Below are positions 26,320 to 34,653 of a DNA stretch of 64,000 nt, piece by piece; within the stretch, counting starts at the first letter, position 1; each line of letters begins with the position of its first letter. The translations under genes were made by a program, and so were the position numbers. This DNA is from DATKWD01 sp963704815 (GTDB taxonomy: Bacteria; Actinomycetota; Acidimicrobiia; Acidimicrobiales; Salinilacustritrichaceae), in NCBI GenBank assembly GCA_963704815.1, contig CAVPHU010000002.1, forward strand, positions 62,001-126,000. The letters run 5' to 3'. Under the pieces are notes generated by a model. It did no database searches. It was not told where the DNA came from and worked only from the letters and a program-made list of their open reading frames with translations.

Positions 26320-26796
26320 TCAGCCGTAGATGATGCGGGTGATCCAGTCGGCGACGAGCGCCGGGCGGTCCTCGCCCTCGATCTCGACGGTGATGGTGCG
26401 GGTCGACTGAATGGTGGTGTCGCCCTTCAGCTCCGCGTTGGCGAGGACGGCTGACGCCCGAATCCGCGAGCCGACCTTGACCGGGCTCACGAACCGCACC
26501 TTGTCGAAGCCGTAGTTGATCCCCATCACGACCCCCGCGAAGCGGCTGGTGTCCTGCGGAATCGAACCGGTGAGATGGGTCAGCATCGACAGGGTGAGAA
26601 ACCCGTGGGCGATCGTCGTGCCGAACGGGGTGGCCTTGGCCGCCTCGGGATCGATGTGGATGAACTGGTGGTCGATCGTGACGTCGGCGAAGGCGTCGAT
26701 GCGGTCCTGGTCGATCTCGAACCACTCACCGACGCCTTCGGCCTCGCCGATCGCTGCCTGGTACTTCTCGAATGCGTTCGCTGCTGCTTCGCTCAT
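26320..26796 (-). CDS. MaoC-like dehydratase
   Basis: 158-residue hot-dog-fold hydratase (R-specific enoyl-CoA hydratase type). The MaoC signature is visible as IDQDRIDAFADVTIDHQFIHID, where Asp and His of the D-x4-H motif form the active site, followed by PFGTTIAHGFLTLSML. It would hydrate a trans-2-enoyl-CoA. TACGGT lies 8 bases before ATG 26796. It stands alone, convergent with the small zinc protein gene, but fits the acyl-CoA theme of the region. Confidence 0.88.
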   Translation of the reverse strand: MSEAAANAFEKYQAAIGEAEGVGEWFEIDQDRIDAFADVTIDHQFIHIDPEAAKATPFGTTIAHGFLTLSMLTHLTGSIPQDTSRFAGVVMGINYGFDKVRFVSPVKVGSRIRASAVLANAELKGDTTIQSTRTITVEIEGEDRPALVADWITRIIYG

Positions 26797-26851
26797 GGGC
26801 GTCGACCGTAGACCACGTCGTGCCGAGGCGCCGTGAACCTGTGGAGCGGCC

Positions 26852-26924
26852 GGTGGAAAAGGGGTGGACAACCGGAGTCCACTTGGGGGTAACCGAGAAA
26901 TCCTGTGCACAACCCTGTGGATTT
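26852..26924 (-). other. cluster of four DnaA-box-like nonamers
   Basis: On the minus strand TTTTCCACC (26852-26860), TTGTCCACC (26863-26871), TTGTGCACA (26904-26912) and AAATCCACA (26916-26924) each resemble the DnaA box TTWTNCACA with one or two mismatches, all in one orientation within 73 bases, next to an AT-richer run. No dnaA or dnaN is nearby. It could be a DnaA-binding or titration site, or part of an origin. Confidence 0.4.
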
Positions 26925-26935
26925 GAAAATACCCC

Positions 26936-26964
26936 TTGACCTGGGGTTTTGGAGGGTCCAGAGT
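26936..26964 (+). promoter_or_regulatory. promoter-like sequence within an inverted repeat
   Basis: TTGACC (26936-26941), a 17-base spacer and CAGAGT (26959-26964) resemble a housekeeping promoter. The minus-35 lies in the loop of a dyad formed by AAAATACCCC and GGGGTTTT. It points into a stretch without a convincing gene. Confidence 0.4.
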
Positions 26965-27240
26965 AACTCTCAGCCGGTCGGAAACGACGGTGCGGAACTC
27001 GCCAGCGACGGCGGTGGCAACACCATCGGAGCACCTGGGAAGCACCCGAGCGGAAGACCAGTCAGGAATGAGCCCATCGGGTCACCGAAGCTCCGAAGCC
27101 GAGAGGTCGAGGAGACGAGGAGGCCGCCGTGCGCTCCGGTCGAGAGGCCGCAGCGAACGGTCGGGCAGCGGAACGGGCTCGCCCCCGGACCGTCGCCCCG
27201 AACCTCAGCTCGCCGAGGGAAACCGAGGCGGTTGAGGGCC
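26965..27240. other. gene-poor stretch, possible non-coding RNA
   Basis: Open frames exist on both strands but none has plausible protein composition, a family match or a supported start, so I see no gene here. The plus strand is purine-rich in the middle (around 27104-27123) and can fold near its end: CCTCA with TGAGG closes CGCC-GGCG around 27202-27236. RNase P RNA and tmRNA signatures were looked for and not found. A transcript from the promoter-like sequence at 26936 would be non-coding. Confidence 0.35.
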
Positions 27241-27284
27241 AAAAAACCGAACGCCCGCCGGGCGAGAGCCAGACGGACGTTCGG
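27241..27284 (-). terminator. rho-independent terminator on the minus strand
   Basis: Read on the minus strand, CCGAACG (27284-27278) pairs with CGTTCGG (27253-27247) around an internal GC-rich arm, and is followed at once by TTTTTT (27246-27241). This is the only classic hairpin plus T-run seen in the window. It would end transcription from the lipoprotein gene, whose stop is at 27407. Confidence 0.75.
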
Positions 27285-27406
27285 TCCAGAAGATGTCTTC
27301 GAGAACGGTAGACCCGCTCACTTCGACATCGGTGGATGCTCAGACCGCTTGACGCCCCGGTGCGTCGTGAAGGCTTCGGCCAGATCGGCGCCCGGGGCGT
27401 TCCCTG

Positions 27407-27988
27407 TCAGGGGACCGGCTGTTCGTCGACCTTGGCCGGGTCGATCAGTTGGCGGCCGGCGATCGGCGTGGCGAGGCTGATCGGAACGGCCCGGTACTCC
27501 GCGATGGCCGGGCAGGCGACGCCCTCGCTTCCGAGTTCGGGACCGGTGAACAGGGCGATCTCGACCGTGAAGACGGTCTCGGTGACCTCGACGCGATCGA
27601 CGATCGTGCACGGCGCAGGCGGCGCGGTGAACGTCACCCACTGCGTCGTTTCGCGCCCGTCGCCGTCCTCGCGGACCTCCTCCCACGGTTGAGGGTTCGA
27701 GAAGGCCACCGCGCCACCCGGCTCGCTGATCGTGGGTTCGGCCTCCACGGGAAACGCGCCGTCGCCGAAGTCCTCGTCCGGTGGCGGACCCGGCGGTCCC
27801 GGGTCCTGCGCTCCGGTGTCCTGGCAGTCGGGCGCGCCGGCGAGGCAGGTGGCGGTTCCCTCGCCGCCGGCGCCGTCGTCGACCACGACGTCGGCGTCGG
27901 ATGCGCCGCCGTCGGAGTCGCCGCATGCGGCCGTGATCAACAGGAACAGCGCGATCAGGACGAGAGCGAGACGGTTCGTCGACTTCAT
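27407..27988 (-). CDS. secreted lipoprotein, unknown function
   Basis: 193-residue exported protein. A signal peptide (MKSTNRLALVLIALFLLITAAC) ends in a lipobox with Cys at residue 22, so the mature protein should be lipid-anchored. A low-complexity Asp/Gly/Pro linker (about residues 23-75) leads to a beta-rich domain of about 115 residues with two Cys. No catalytic motif is recognised. A good ribosome site (GAAAGGGG, 4 bases before ATG 27988) sets the start. It is 83 bases downstream of hrpA and is followed by a terminator. Confidence 0.8.
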   Translation of the reverse strand: MKSTNRLALVLIALFLLITAACGDSDGGASDADVVVDDGAGGEGTATCLAGAPDCQDTGAQDPGPPGPPPDEDFGDGAFPVEAEPTISEPGGAVAFSNPQPWEEVREDGDGRETTQWVTFTAPPAPCTIVDRVEVTETVFTVEIALFTGPELGSEGVACPAIAEYRAVPISLATPIAGRQLIDPAKVDEQPVP

Positions 27989-28070
27989 GGCACCCCTTTC
28001 GACGAGCGAGCTGGTTGGCAGGTTCCCCGAGCGTTCCAGGTTTCGGTCGCCCGGAGGTGGCACCCGGCCA

Positions 28071-31000
28071 TCAGCGCCGGGTCTGCATCGCCCGCCGGAC
28101 CCGCTGCGGGCTGACCGATTGGCTCGTCCCGACGTGCTGCGCGAACAGTCCGACACGGAGCTCCTCGAGCATCCATCGGATCGCCGAGGTTCGTTCGGGG
28201 CCGAGATCCGCCGATCGAGCCGCCAGCTCTGTCTCGAGCTCGGCGATCGTGGCGGTGGCCTCGGCGTCGCTGCTCGCCCGGCTCGGCATGCGGGCGACCC
28301 GGTGCTCGGCGGCGGTGAGCAGCCGATCGAGGTCGGGCAGGTGCCCGGCGCCGAGGCGGGTTGCCACTCCGGGCGCGACGAGGCGGTCGAGGTGACGGCG
28401 CAGATCGACCACCGACGCGTCCAGCGCCGGGCTCGACAGCGTCTCGGTCGCGGCCTGGACCGCGGCTGCCCACGCTCGGGCCAGGGCGACTGCGGTGGCG
28501 ATCTCGACCGCCCGGTCGAGCGCCTGATCGTCTGCCTGCCGGGCGAGCTCGGTGAGCGCCTGGGCCGTGCGGGGGGGCTCGGGGCGTTGGTCGACCAGGA
28601 CGTCGATGGCGGCGCCGATGCAGTCGTCGAGCACCTCGACCAGGCGGCCCTGCGCCGTGCCGGCCAGGGCGAGGGAGGCGTCATCCGGCAGTCGCCGGAC
28701 CAGGGCCTTCCGAGGGTTGCGGAGTTGCGAGCGGACGATCTCTCGCACGCCGCGGCGGTGCTCGCTCCGGGCGACGTCCGGGTCATCCAGCACGCGGAGA
28801 GCGATCGCCTCGCCTTCGGGGACCAGGGCGGGGTGGCCGACCACCGGTCCGGCCGACCCGTCGACGTGGACCACCTCGGGGAGGTCGTCGAGGTCGTCGA
28901 TCGTCACGACCGGACGTTCGAGGGTGTCGAACGCACCGGCCAGCGCGTGCCGCACGTCGCTCGACACCCGCGCCCGAAGCCGTCCGAGGTCCTTTCCGGC
29001 GGCGATCAGGCCGCCGTCCTCGCCGAACACCGCGAACGTCATGCGCAGATTGCGCGGCACATCCAGCCAGCTGAAGTCGTGCGGCTCGACCGCCATGGCG
29101 GCGCGTGCGGAGGCCTCCTCGGCCAGGACGTCGAGCAGCGGTCCGTCCTCGGGACGCCGCGCGGCGACGATGTCGGCCGCCGTCTCGGCCATCGGGGTGA
29201 GCTCGCGTCGGACGGCCTTGGGCAGGGTCCGGAGGAGCGATTCGACCAGCTCGGCCCGGAATCCCGGGACCTGCCAGTCGAACCGCTCGTCGCCGAGCCG
29301 GTTGAGGGCGCGCACGTCGAGGTGGGCCATGACGCCATCGGTGGCCGAGGTCGGGTCGAATTCGTAGGTGAGGGCGACGTCGACCGCAGCACCCGGCCAG
29401 AACTCGGGGTAGGCGTCGTCGTCGACTTCGTCGGCCACATCGCCGAGCAGCGACTCGGGGCGCAGCCGCAGCGGATCGGCCCTCGGGTCGCCGAGTCGCT
29501 TCCGCCATCGATCGAAGTGCCCGATCGACGTGACGTCGTCGCCCACCACCGCGTCGTAGTGGTCGAACAGGAGGTGCTCGCCGATCACCAGATCGCTGCG
29601 CCGCGCTCGCTCGGCGAGGGAGCGGGCGTCAGCCAGGGCGGCCTGGTTGTCGGCGAGCACCGGCAGCGGAAGGTCGGCTTCCCCCCGAACCAGTGCGTGC
29701 TCGATGAACAGGTCGCGGGCCTCGGACCGGTCGACCGACGCGTACGCGACGGTCCGGTCAGCGACGAGCGGCAGCCCGTACAGCGTGACCCGCTGCTTGC
29801 ACACCGCCTTCCCCCGGGTTGCGTCCCACCTCGGGTCGCCGTGGCTCTGCTTGACCAGGTGGGCACCCAGTTGCTCGGCCCACGCGGGTTCGATGGCCGC
29901 GGCCGTGCGACCCCAGAGGCGGTTGGTCTCGGTGAGCTCTCCCACCATCAACCACTCGGGCCGGCTCCGACCCAGTGCCGAGTCCCGCGTCACCAGGAAC
30001 CGGGCGTCGCGTGCGCCGCGGTACTCGTCGCGCTCACCCTCGCGCATGCCGATGTGCGAGAGCAGCCCTGACAGCACCGAGCGGTGGATGGCGTCGGCGT
30101 CGCCGGGCTTCGAGCTGATCGAGATCCCGAGGTCACGCACCACCTTGCGGAGCTGGCGGTCGAGGTCCTGCCATTCGCGGATGCGCAGGAAGTGGAGGAA
30201 CTCGGCCCGGCACATGCGCCGATAGGCGTTCCCGGTCCGGGACTTGCGCGCCTCTCGGAGGTACTCCCAGAGGTCGACGAAACCGAGGAAGTCCGAACCG
30301 GTTCCGGCGAACCGACGGTGGAGGGCGGTGGCTTCGGCCCGCTTCTCGGAGGGGTACTCGCGCGGATCCTGGATGGCCATCGCCGATGCGATGATCAGCA
30401 CCTCGCGCACGCAGCCCTCGGTGTCGGCTTCGAGGATCATCCGCCCGAGCCGGGGGTCGACGGGGAGACGGGCGAGCTTGCGGCCGAGGTCGGTCAGCTC
30501 TCCCGCCGGATCGAAGGCACCCAGCTCCTCGAGGAGCCGCACGCCGTCGGTGACCGAGCGCGTGTCGGGCGGTTCGACGAACGGGAACTCGGCCACCGGG
30601 CCCAGCCGAAGGGCCGCCATCTGGAGGATGACCGAGGCCAGGTTGGTACGGAGGATCTCGGGCTCGGTGAAGTCGGGACGTTCGTCGAAGTCGTCCTCGG
30701 AGTAGAGGCGAATGCACACACCGGGTGCGACCCGGCCACAACGGCCACTCCGTTGGTCGGCCGATGCCTTCGACACCGACTCGATCGGCAGTCGTTGCAC
30801 CTTCAGCCTGCGGCTGTACCGAGAGATGCGGGCGGTCCCGACGTCGACCACCGACCGGATGCCAGGCACCGTGAGCGAGGTCTCGGCGACGTTGGTGGCC
30901 AACACCACGCGTCGCTTGTCGTGGCTGGCGAAGATCCGCTGCTGCTCGGCGGCCGACAGGCGGGCGTAGAGCGGGAGGATCTCGGTGTCGGGAAGCTTCA

Positions 31001-31739
31001 GCGATGCGAGGGCGTCGGCGGCGTCGTGGATCTCGCGCTGTCCGCTCAGGAACACCAGGGTGTCGGATGCGTCTTCGGTCCACAGCTCGGTGATCGCATC
31101 GCAGATGGCGTCGTTCTGGTCCCGCCGGTCCTCCGGCTCCTCGCCGAAGGGCCGGTAGCGCAGCTCGACCGGGTACGAACGTCCCGAGACCTCGATGACC
31201 GGGGCGTCGAAGTGCTCGGCGAAGCGTCCGGTGTCGATGGTGGCCGACGTGATGATCAGCTTCAGGTCGGGTCGGCGGGGGAGCAGACGAGTGAGGTAGC
31301 CGAGCAGGAAGTCGATGTTGAGGCTGCGTTCGTGGGCCTCGTCGAGAATGAGGGTGTCGTAGCGCCGAAGGTCTCGGTCGCGCTGGGTGGCGGCCAGCAG
31401 GATGCCGTCGGTCATCACCTGGAGCCGCGTCGCCGGCCCGACGCGATCGTCGAACCGGATGGTGGAGCCGACCAGTTCGCCCACCGTGCTCCCGAGCTCC
31501 TCGGCCACGCGGGCGGCCACCGCACGAGCAGCCAGGCGTCGCGGCTGGGTGTGTCCGATGAGGGCATCGGTGCCGCGCCCCAGTTCCAGGCAGAGCTTGG
31601 GGAGCTGGGTGCTCTTGCCCGAGCCGGTCTCGCCGGCGACGATCACGACCTGGTTGGCGGCGATGGTGTCGAGCAGCTCGTCGCGGCGTGCGGTGATGGG
31701 AAGTCCGGCCGGATAGGTGATGGTGAGGTCGCCGGCCAT
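28071..31739 (-). CDS. hrpA: ATP-dependent RNA helicase HrpA
   Basis: 1222-residue DEAH/RHA helicase. Walker A GETGSGKST is at residues 36-44, DEAHERS at 133-139, then SATIDT (motif III), and QRSGRCGRVAPG (motif VI). Helicase-associated HA2 and OB-fold domains follow, and the C-terminal half corresponds to the DUF3418 region of bacterial HrpA. E. coli HrpA is slightly longer (about 1300) and has been linked to processing of fimbrial mRNA and rescue of stalled ribosomes. ATG 31739 lies 13 bases after the stop of the ABC transporter gene on the same strand, suggesting co-transcription. Intact, all motifs present. Confidence 0.95.
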   Translation of the reverse strand: MAGDLTITYPAGLPITARRDELLDTIAANQVVIVAGETGSGKSTQLPKLCLELGRGTDALIGHTQPRRLAARAVAARVAEELGSTVGELVGSTIRFDDRVGPATRLQVMTDGILLAATQRDRDLRRYDTLILDEAHERSLNIDFLLGYLTRLLPRRPDLKLIITSATIDTGRFAEHFDAPVIEVSGRSYPVELRYRPFGEEPEDRRDQNDAICDAITELWTEDASDTLVFLSGQREIHDAADALASLKLPDTEILPLYARLSAAEQQRIFASHDKRRVVLATNVAETSLTVPGIRSVVDVGTARISRYSRRLKVQRLPIESVSKASADQRSGRCGRVAPGVCIRLYSEDDFDERPDFTEPEILRTNLASVILQMAALRLGPVAEFPFVEPPDTRSVTDGVRLLEELGAFDPAGELTDLGRKLARLPVDPRLGRMILEADTEGCVREVLIIASAMAIQDPREYPSEKRAEATALHRRFAGTGSDFLGFVDLWEYLREARKSRTGNAYRRMCRAEFLHFLRIREWQDLDRQLRKVVRDLGISISSKPGDADAIHRSVLSGLLSHIGMREGERDEYRGARDARFLVTRDSALGRSRPEWLMVGELTETNRLWGRTAAAIEPAWAEQLGAHLVKQSHGDPRWDATRGKAVCKQRVTLYGLPLVADRTVAYASVDRSEARDLFIEHALVRGEADLPLPVLADNQAALADARSLAERARRSDLVIGEHLLFDHYDAVVGDDVTSIGHFDRWRKRLGDPRADPLRLRPESLLGDVADEVDDDAYPEFWPGAAVDVALTYEFDPTSATDGVMAHLDVRALNRLGDERFDWQVPGFRAELVESLLRTLPKAVRRELTPMAETAADIVAARRPEDGPLLDVLAEEASARAAMAVEPHDFSWLDVPRNLRMTFAVFGEDGGLIAAGKDLGRLRARVSSDVRHALAGAFDTLERPVVTIDDLDDLPEVVHVDGSAGPVVGHPALVPEGEAIALRVLDDPDVARSEHRRGVREIVRSQLRNPRKALVRRLPDDASLALAGTAQGRLVEVLDDCIGAAIDVLVDQRPEPPRTAQALTELARQADDQALDRAVEIATAVALARAWAAAVQAATETLSSPALDASVVDLRRHLDRLVAPGVATRLGAGHLPDLDRLLTAAEHRVARMPSRASSDAEATATIAELETELAARSADLGPERTSAIRWMLEELRVGLFAQHVGTSQSVSPQRVRRAMQTRR

Positions 31740-31752
31740 GGCACCAGTGTGG

Positions 31753-33573
31753 TCAGGCCGGCTCGTCGACGAGGAAGCCGCCGGACTGACGGTGCCAGAG
31801 TGAGGCGTAGGTTCCGCCCGCGACGATGAGCTCGTCGTGGCTGCCCGCTTCGATGACCTCGCCCTCGTCGATCACGATGAGACGGTCCATTCGCTGCACC
31901 GTGCTCAGGCGGTGGGCGACGACCAGGGCGGTGCGGTCGCGCATGAGCTCGAGGAGGGCCTCCTGGATCAGCGCTTCGCTCTCGGAGTCGAGGGCGCTGG
32001 TCGCTTCGTCGAGGACGAGGATGGGAGCGTCGCGGAGGATGGCCCGGGCGATGGCCACGCGCTGGCGTTGCCCGCCCGACAGCTTGATGCCGCGCTCGCC
32101 GACGAGTGTGTCGTACTGCCGCGGGAGATCGACGATGAAGTCGTGAGCGTGAGCTGCTCGGGCCGCCTCACGGACCTCGTCTCCGGTTGCGTCGGACCGC
32201 CCGAACGAGATGTTCTCCCGGATCGTGCGGTGGAACATCACCGGATCCTGGGGGACGTACGCGATCTGGCTGCGGAGGTCGGCCTGGTCGAGGCGACGGA
32301 TGTCCTGGCCACCGACGGTGATCGAGCCCGAATCGATGTCCATCAGACGCAACAGCAGGCGAGTGAGGGTGGTCTTGCCTCCCCCTGATCGTCCCACGAG
32401 CCCGATCTTCTCGCCGCTCGTGACCCGGAGGTCGAGATGGTCGAACAATCGGTCGGTGGCGTCGGCGTGACGGAACCCGACCCCAGCGAACTCGACACTC
32501 GCGTCGGCGGGGGACAGGGGCTCGGGATCGGTGGGATCGGCGATGCGCGGTTCGTCGAGCAGCAGTTCGGTGAACTGGGCCGCCTCGGTGAGCGAACTCT
32601 CCACCTGACGGTAGATCTGATTGAGGTCGAACAGGATCTTCGTCGACTGGGCGTAGTAGGTGAAGGTGACGAAGACGGTCTCGAGGCGGTCGACGCCGGC
32701 GAGCCTGATGGCGATGACCAGCCCGAGCACGTTGGTGACGACCGAGAGCGGGGCCACCACGCCATCGATGTAGAAGTTGTGGAAGTCCCAACTCCGCACG
32801 TTGAGCCGGCGATGCCGGGCGACATTGCTCTGGTGCGCCGTCGCCTCGAGCAACTCGGCCGAGTGGGAGCGAATGGCTTCCATGTTGGTGATGGCGTCGG
32901 CCACGTGGCCGGCCACGGCGGCCGACGCAGCCTCGCGCTCGTCCACCAGCGCTTGCCGTCGCTGGATCAGCGGCCACGCGATGGCCAAGGTCGACAGCAG
33001 CATGGCGACGAGCGTGAGCACGAGCCACGGGCTGAACAGCCAGAGCACGACACAGGCGAACAGCAGCGGGACGAGGTTGCCGACGATGTGGAAGGCGAAC
33101 GCGTCCACGAAGTTCTCGAACTTCGTCGCATAGGAGACCAGACGTTTGGTCAGCGACCCGGCGAAGTTGTCGTGGAAGAACATTGCGTCCTTGGCGAGCA
33201 GCTCGTCCATGCCGGTGGTCCAGAGGCTCTCGATACCCCGCGCATCGGTGCGGTTGAGGAAGTAGATGCCGATGCGCCAGAAGACCTCTCCGATGGCGAG
33301 CGAGGCCCCGAACGCGATCACGTGCGGGGTCAGGTCGGCTGCGTCGAAGTCGTCGGCGGTCGCGGCATCGAGCATGCGGGCGACGACCAGCGCAGGGAGG
33401 TAGAACACGAAGATGTTGCCGATGGCCGGGAGCAACATCGCGGGCACGGCCACGCGTCGGTTCTTCGAGAGCTGGCCGAAGTAGCGCCGGGATGCGAGGC
33501 GCAGGGCGGCGCGGTGACGCGGCGAATCGCGCGACCACGCGAGTTCGTTGCCCGCCGATTCAGGTTCGCTCAT
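31753..33573 (-). CDS. ABC exporter, fused membrane and ATPase domains
   Basis: 606-residue half-transporter that should work as a homodimer in the cytoplasmic membrane. Residues 35-330 hold six predicted transmembrane helices (ABC type 1 domain); the nucleotide-binding domain follows with Walker A GRSGGGKTTL, Q-loop PQDPVM, signature LSGGQRQR, Walker B ILVLDEATSAL and H-loop AHRLSTV. The exporter is of the multidrug/lipid type; cargo unknown. ATG 33573 (MSEPESAGNE) is preferred, preceded by GGGAG, over a more distant start. hrpA follows closely. Confidence 0.9.
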   Translation of the reverse strand: MSEPESAGNELAWSRDSPRHRAALRLASRRYFGQLSKNRRVAVPAMLLPAIGNIFVFYLPALVVARMLDAATADDFDAADLTPHVIAFGASLAIGEVFWRIGIYFLNRTDARGIESLWTTGMDELLAKDAMFFHDNFAGSLTKRLVSYATKFENFVDAFAFHIVGNLVPLLFACVVLWLFSPWLVLTLVAMLLSTLAIAWPLIQRRQALVDEREAASAAVAGHVADAITNMEAIRSHSAELLEATAHQSNVARHRRLNVRSWDFHNFYIDGVVAPLSVVTNVLGLVIAIRLAGVDRLETVFVTFTYYAQSTKILFDLNQIYRQVESSLTEAAQFTELLLDEPRIADPTDPEPLSPADASVEFAGVGFRHADATDRLFDHLDLRVTSGEKIGLVGRSGGGKTTLTRLLLRLMDIDSGSITVGGQDIRRLDQADLRSQIAYVPQDPVMFHRTIRENISFGRSDATGDEVREAARAAHAHDFIVDLPRQYDTLVGERGIKLSGGQRQRVAIARAILRDAPILVLDEATSALDSESEALIQEALLELMRDRTALVVAHRLSTVQRMDRLIVIDEGEVIEAGSHDELIVAGGTYASLWHRQSGGFLVDEPA

Positions 33574-33704
33574 GTCCCGGTCTCCCGCACCATGGTCGCC
33601 CCGCCTGCCGCAGGTCCGCCAGCGACTTTCGGGGAGGAGCACCCCGAGGGCGGGCGCAACAGCCGCAGCCCGACCTCAGGCGTCGGCCGACGAACCGAGC
33701 AGTC

Positions 33705-34583
33705 TCACCCGGCCGACCGGAGGGCGCCGACCAGCAGATCGGCCGCCGCCAGCGGCGCTGCATCGATCCGCCGCGCCACGACGAGGTGGCGTTCGGCGAT
33801 CGGGTCGTCGCGAGCCCGGCTCAGCGGATCGGCGCCGCCTTCGGCCTGGACCACCGGCAGCACGGTCCAGCCCAGTCCGAGATTGACCATCTCGCGAAGG
33901 ACGTCGGGCTGATGGGACTCGGCCACGACCTCGAACCGGGCGCCGAGCGATTCGAGTCGATCGCCGATGAGCGCTCGGGTGTGGGACCCCTGCGGGAAGG
34001 TGACCCACGGCCCCCACCCGGACGGATCTGCCACGGCTTCGCGTCGTTCGGGGGGTGCATAGACCGCCAACGGGTCGCTCCGCAGACGCAACCACTCGAC
34101 GCCGTCGAGTGGGCTCGGTGGCTCGATGCACACCACCAGATCGAGTTCGGCATCCAGCAGATCGGCCAGCAACGGCCGCGACGGAGCGACCACCAGGCGG
34201 AGCTCGACCTCGGGACGCTCGATCCGGAATCGGCGCAGCACGGTGGGATAGTGGTTGATGGCCGCGGCATCGATCATGCCGACCCGAACGATGCCCTCGT
34301 TCCCTGAGCGTGTCCGCTCGGCCCAGCCGGCCAGGTCGTGGGTCGAGGCAACGACGGCACGGGCGTGGGCGAGGACCGGCGCCGCCACCGCGGTCAGCCG
34401 GCGTCGCCGTCCGTCCCGTTCGAACAGGGGCACGCCGATACGGCGTTCGAGTTCGGCCAGACCCTGCGACAGCGCCGACGGCGAGACCCCCACCCGGCTG
34501 GCCGCCTCGGCCCACGTCGACCCGTCGCCGATGGCCACGAGGTACTCGAGCTGTTGGACGGTGAGGTTCGGCAGCTGCGCCAC
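33705..34583 (-). CDS. LysR-family transcriptional regulator
   Basis: 292 residues with the N-terminal LysR winged helix (LTVQQLEYLVAIGDGSTWAEAASRVGVSPSALSQGLAELERRIGVPLFERD) and a periplasmic-binding-like effector domain. The start GTG 34583 gives MAQLPNLTVQQLEY, and TATTCT is 7 bases upstream. It is divergent from ino1 with 70 bases between, the classic LysR arrangement in which the regulator controls its divergent neighbour. Effector unknown. Confidence 0.9.
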   Translation of the reverse strand: MAQLPNLTVQQLEYLVAIGDGSTWAEAASRVGVSPSALSQGLAELERRIGVPLFERDGRRRRLTAVAAPVLAHARAVVASTHDLAGWAERTRSGNEGIVRVGMIDAAAINHYPTVLRRFRIERPEVELRLVVAPSRPLLADLLDAELDLVVCIEPPSPLDGVEWLRLRSDPLAVYAPPERREAVADPSGWGPWVTFPQGSHTRALIGDRLESLGARFEVVAESHQPDVLREMVNLGLGWTVLPVVQAEGGADPLSRARDDPIAERHLVVARRIDAAPLAAADLLVGALRSAG

Positions 34584-34596
34584 CCGCCGCAGAATA

Positions 34597-34653
34597 GTTC
34601 AGTGAAGCTTCATGAAGATTGTGAACCATAAAGTATTCACACAGAATGGTCTC
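34597..34653. promoter_or_regulatory. LysR/ino1 divergent control region with dyads
   Basis: Between the two genes are overlapping palindromes TGAAGCTTCA and CTTCATGAAG (about 34602-34617) and the longer dyad GTGAA-N10-TTCAC (34621-34640). Such T-N11-A type dyads are typical LysR sites. TAAAGT (34629-34634) inside the second dyad is a possible minus-10 for ino1. Confidence 0.5.

Noticed and set aside
26950..27240. RNase P RNA or tmRNA in the gene-poor stretch
   Set aside because: The conserved P4 segments of RNase P RNA and the tmRNA ends were looked for on both strands and are absent.
26905..27480. Plus-strand frame of 191 codons in the gene-poor stretch
   Set aside because: Its Arg/Pro/Gly-rich composition, lack of a ribosome site and overlap with the terminator and lipoprotein gene argue against coding.
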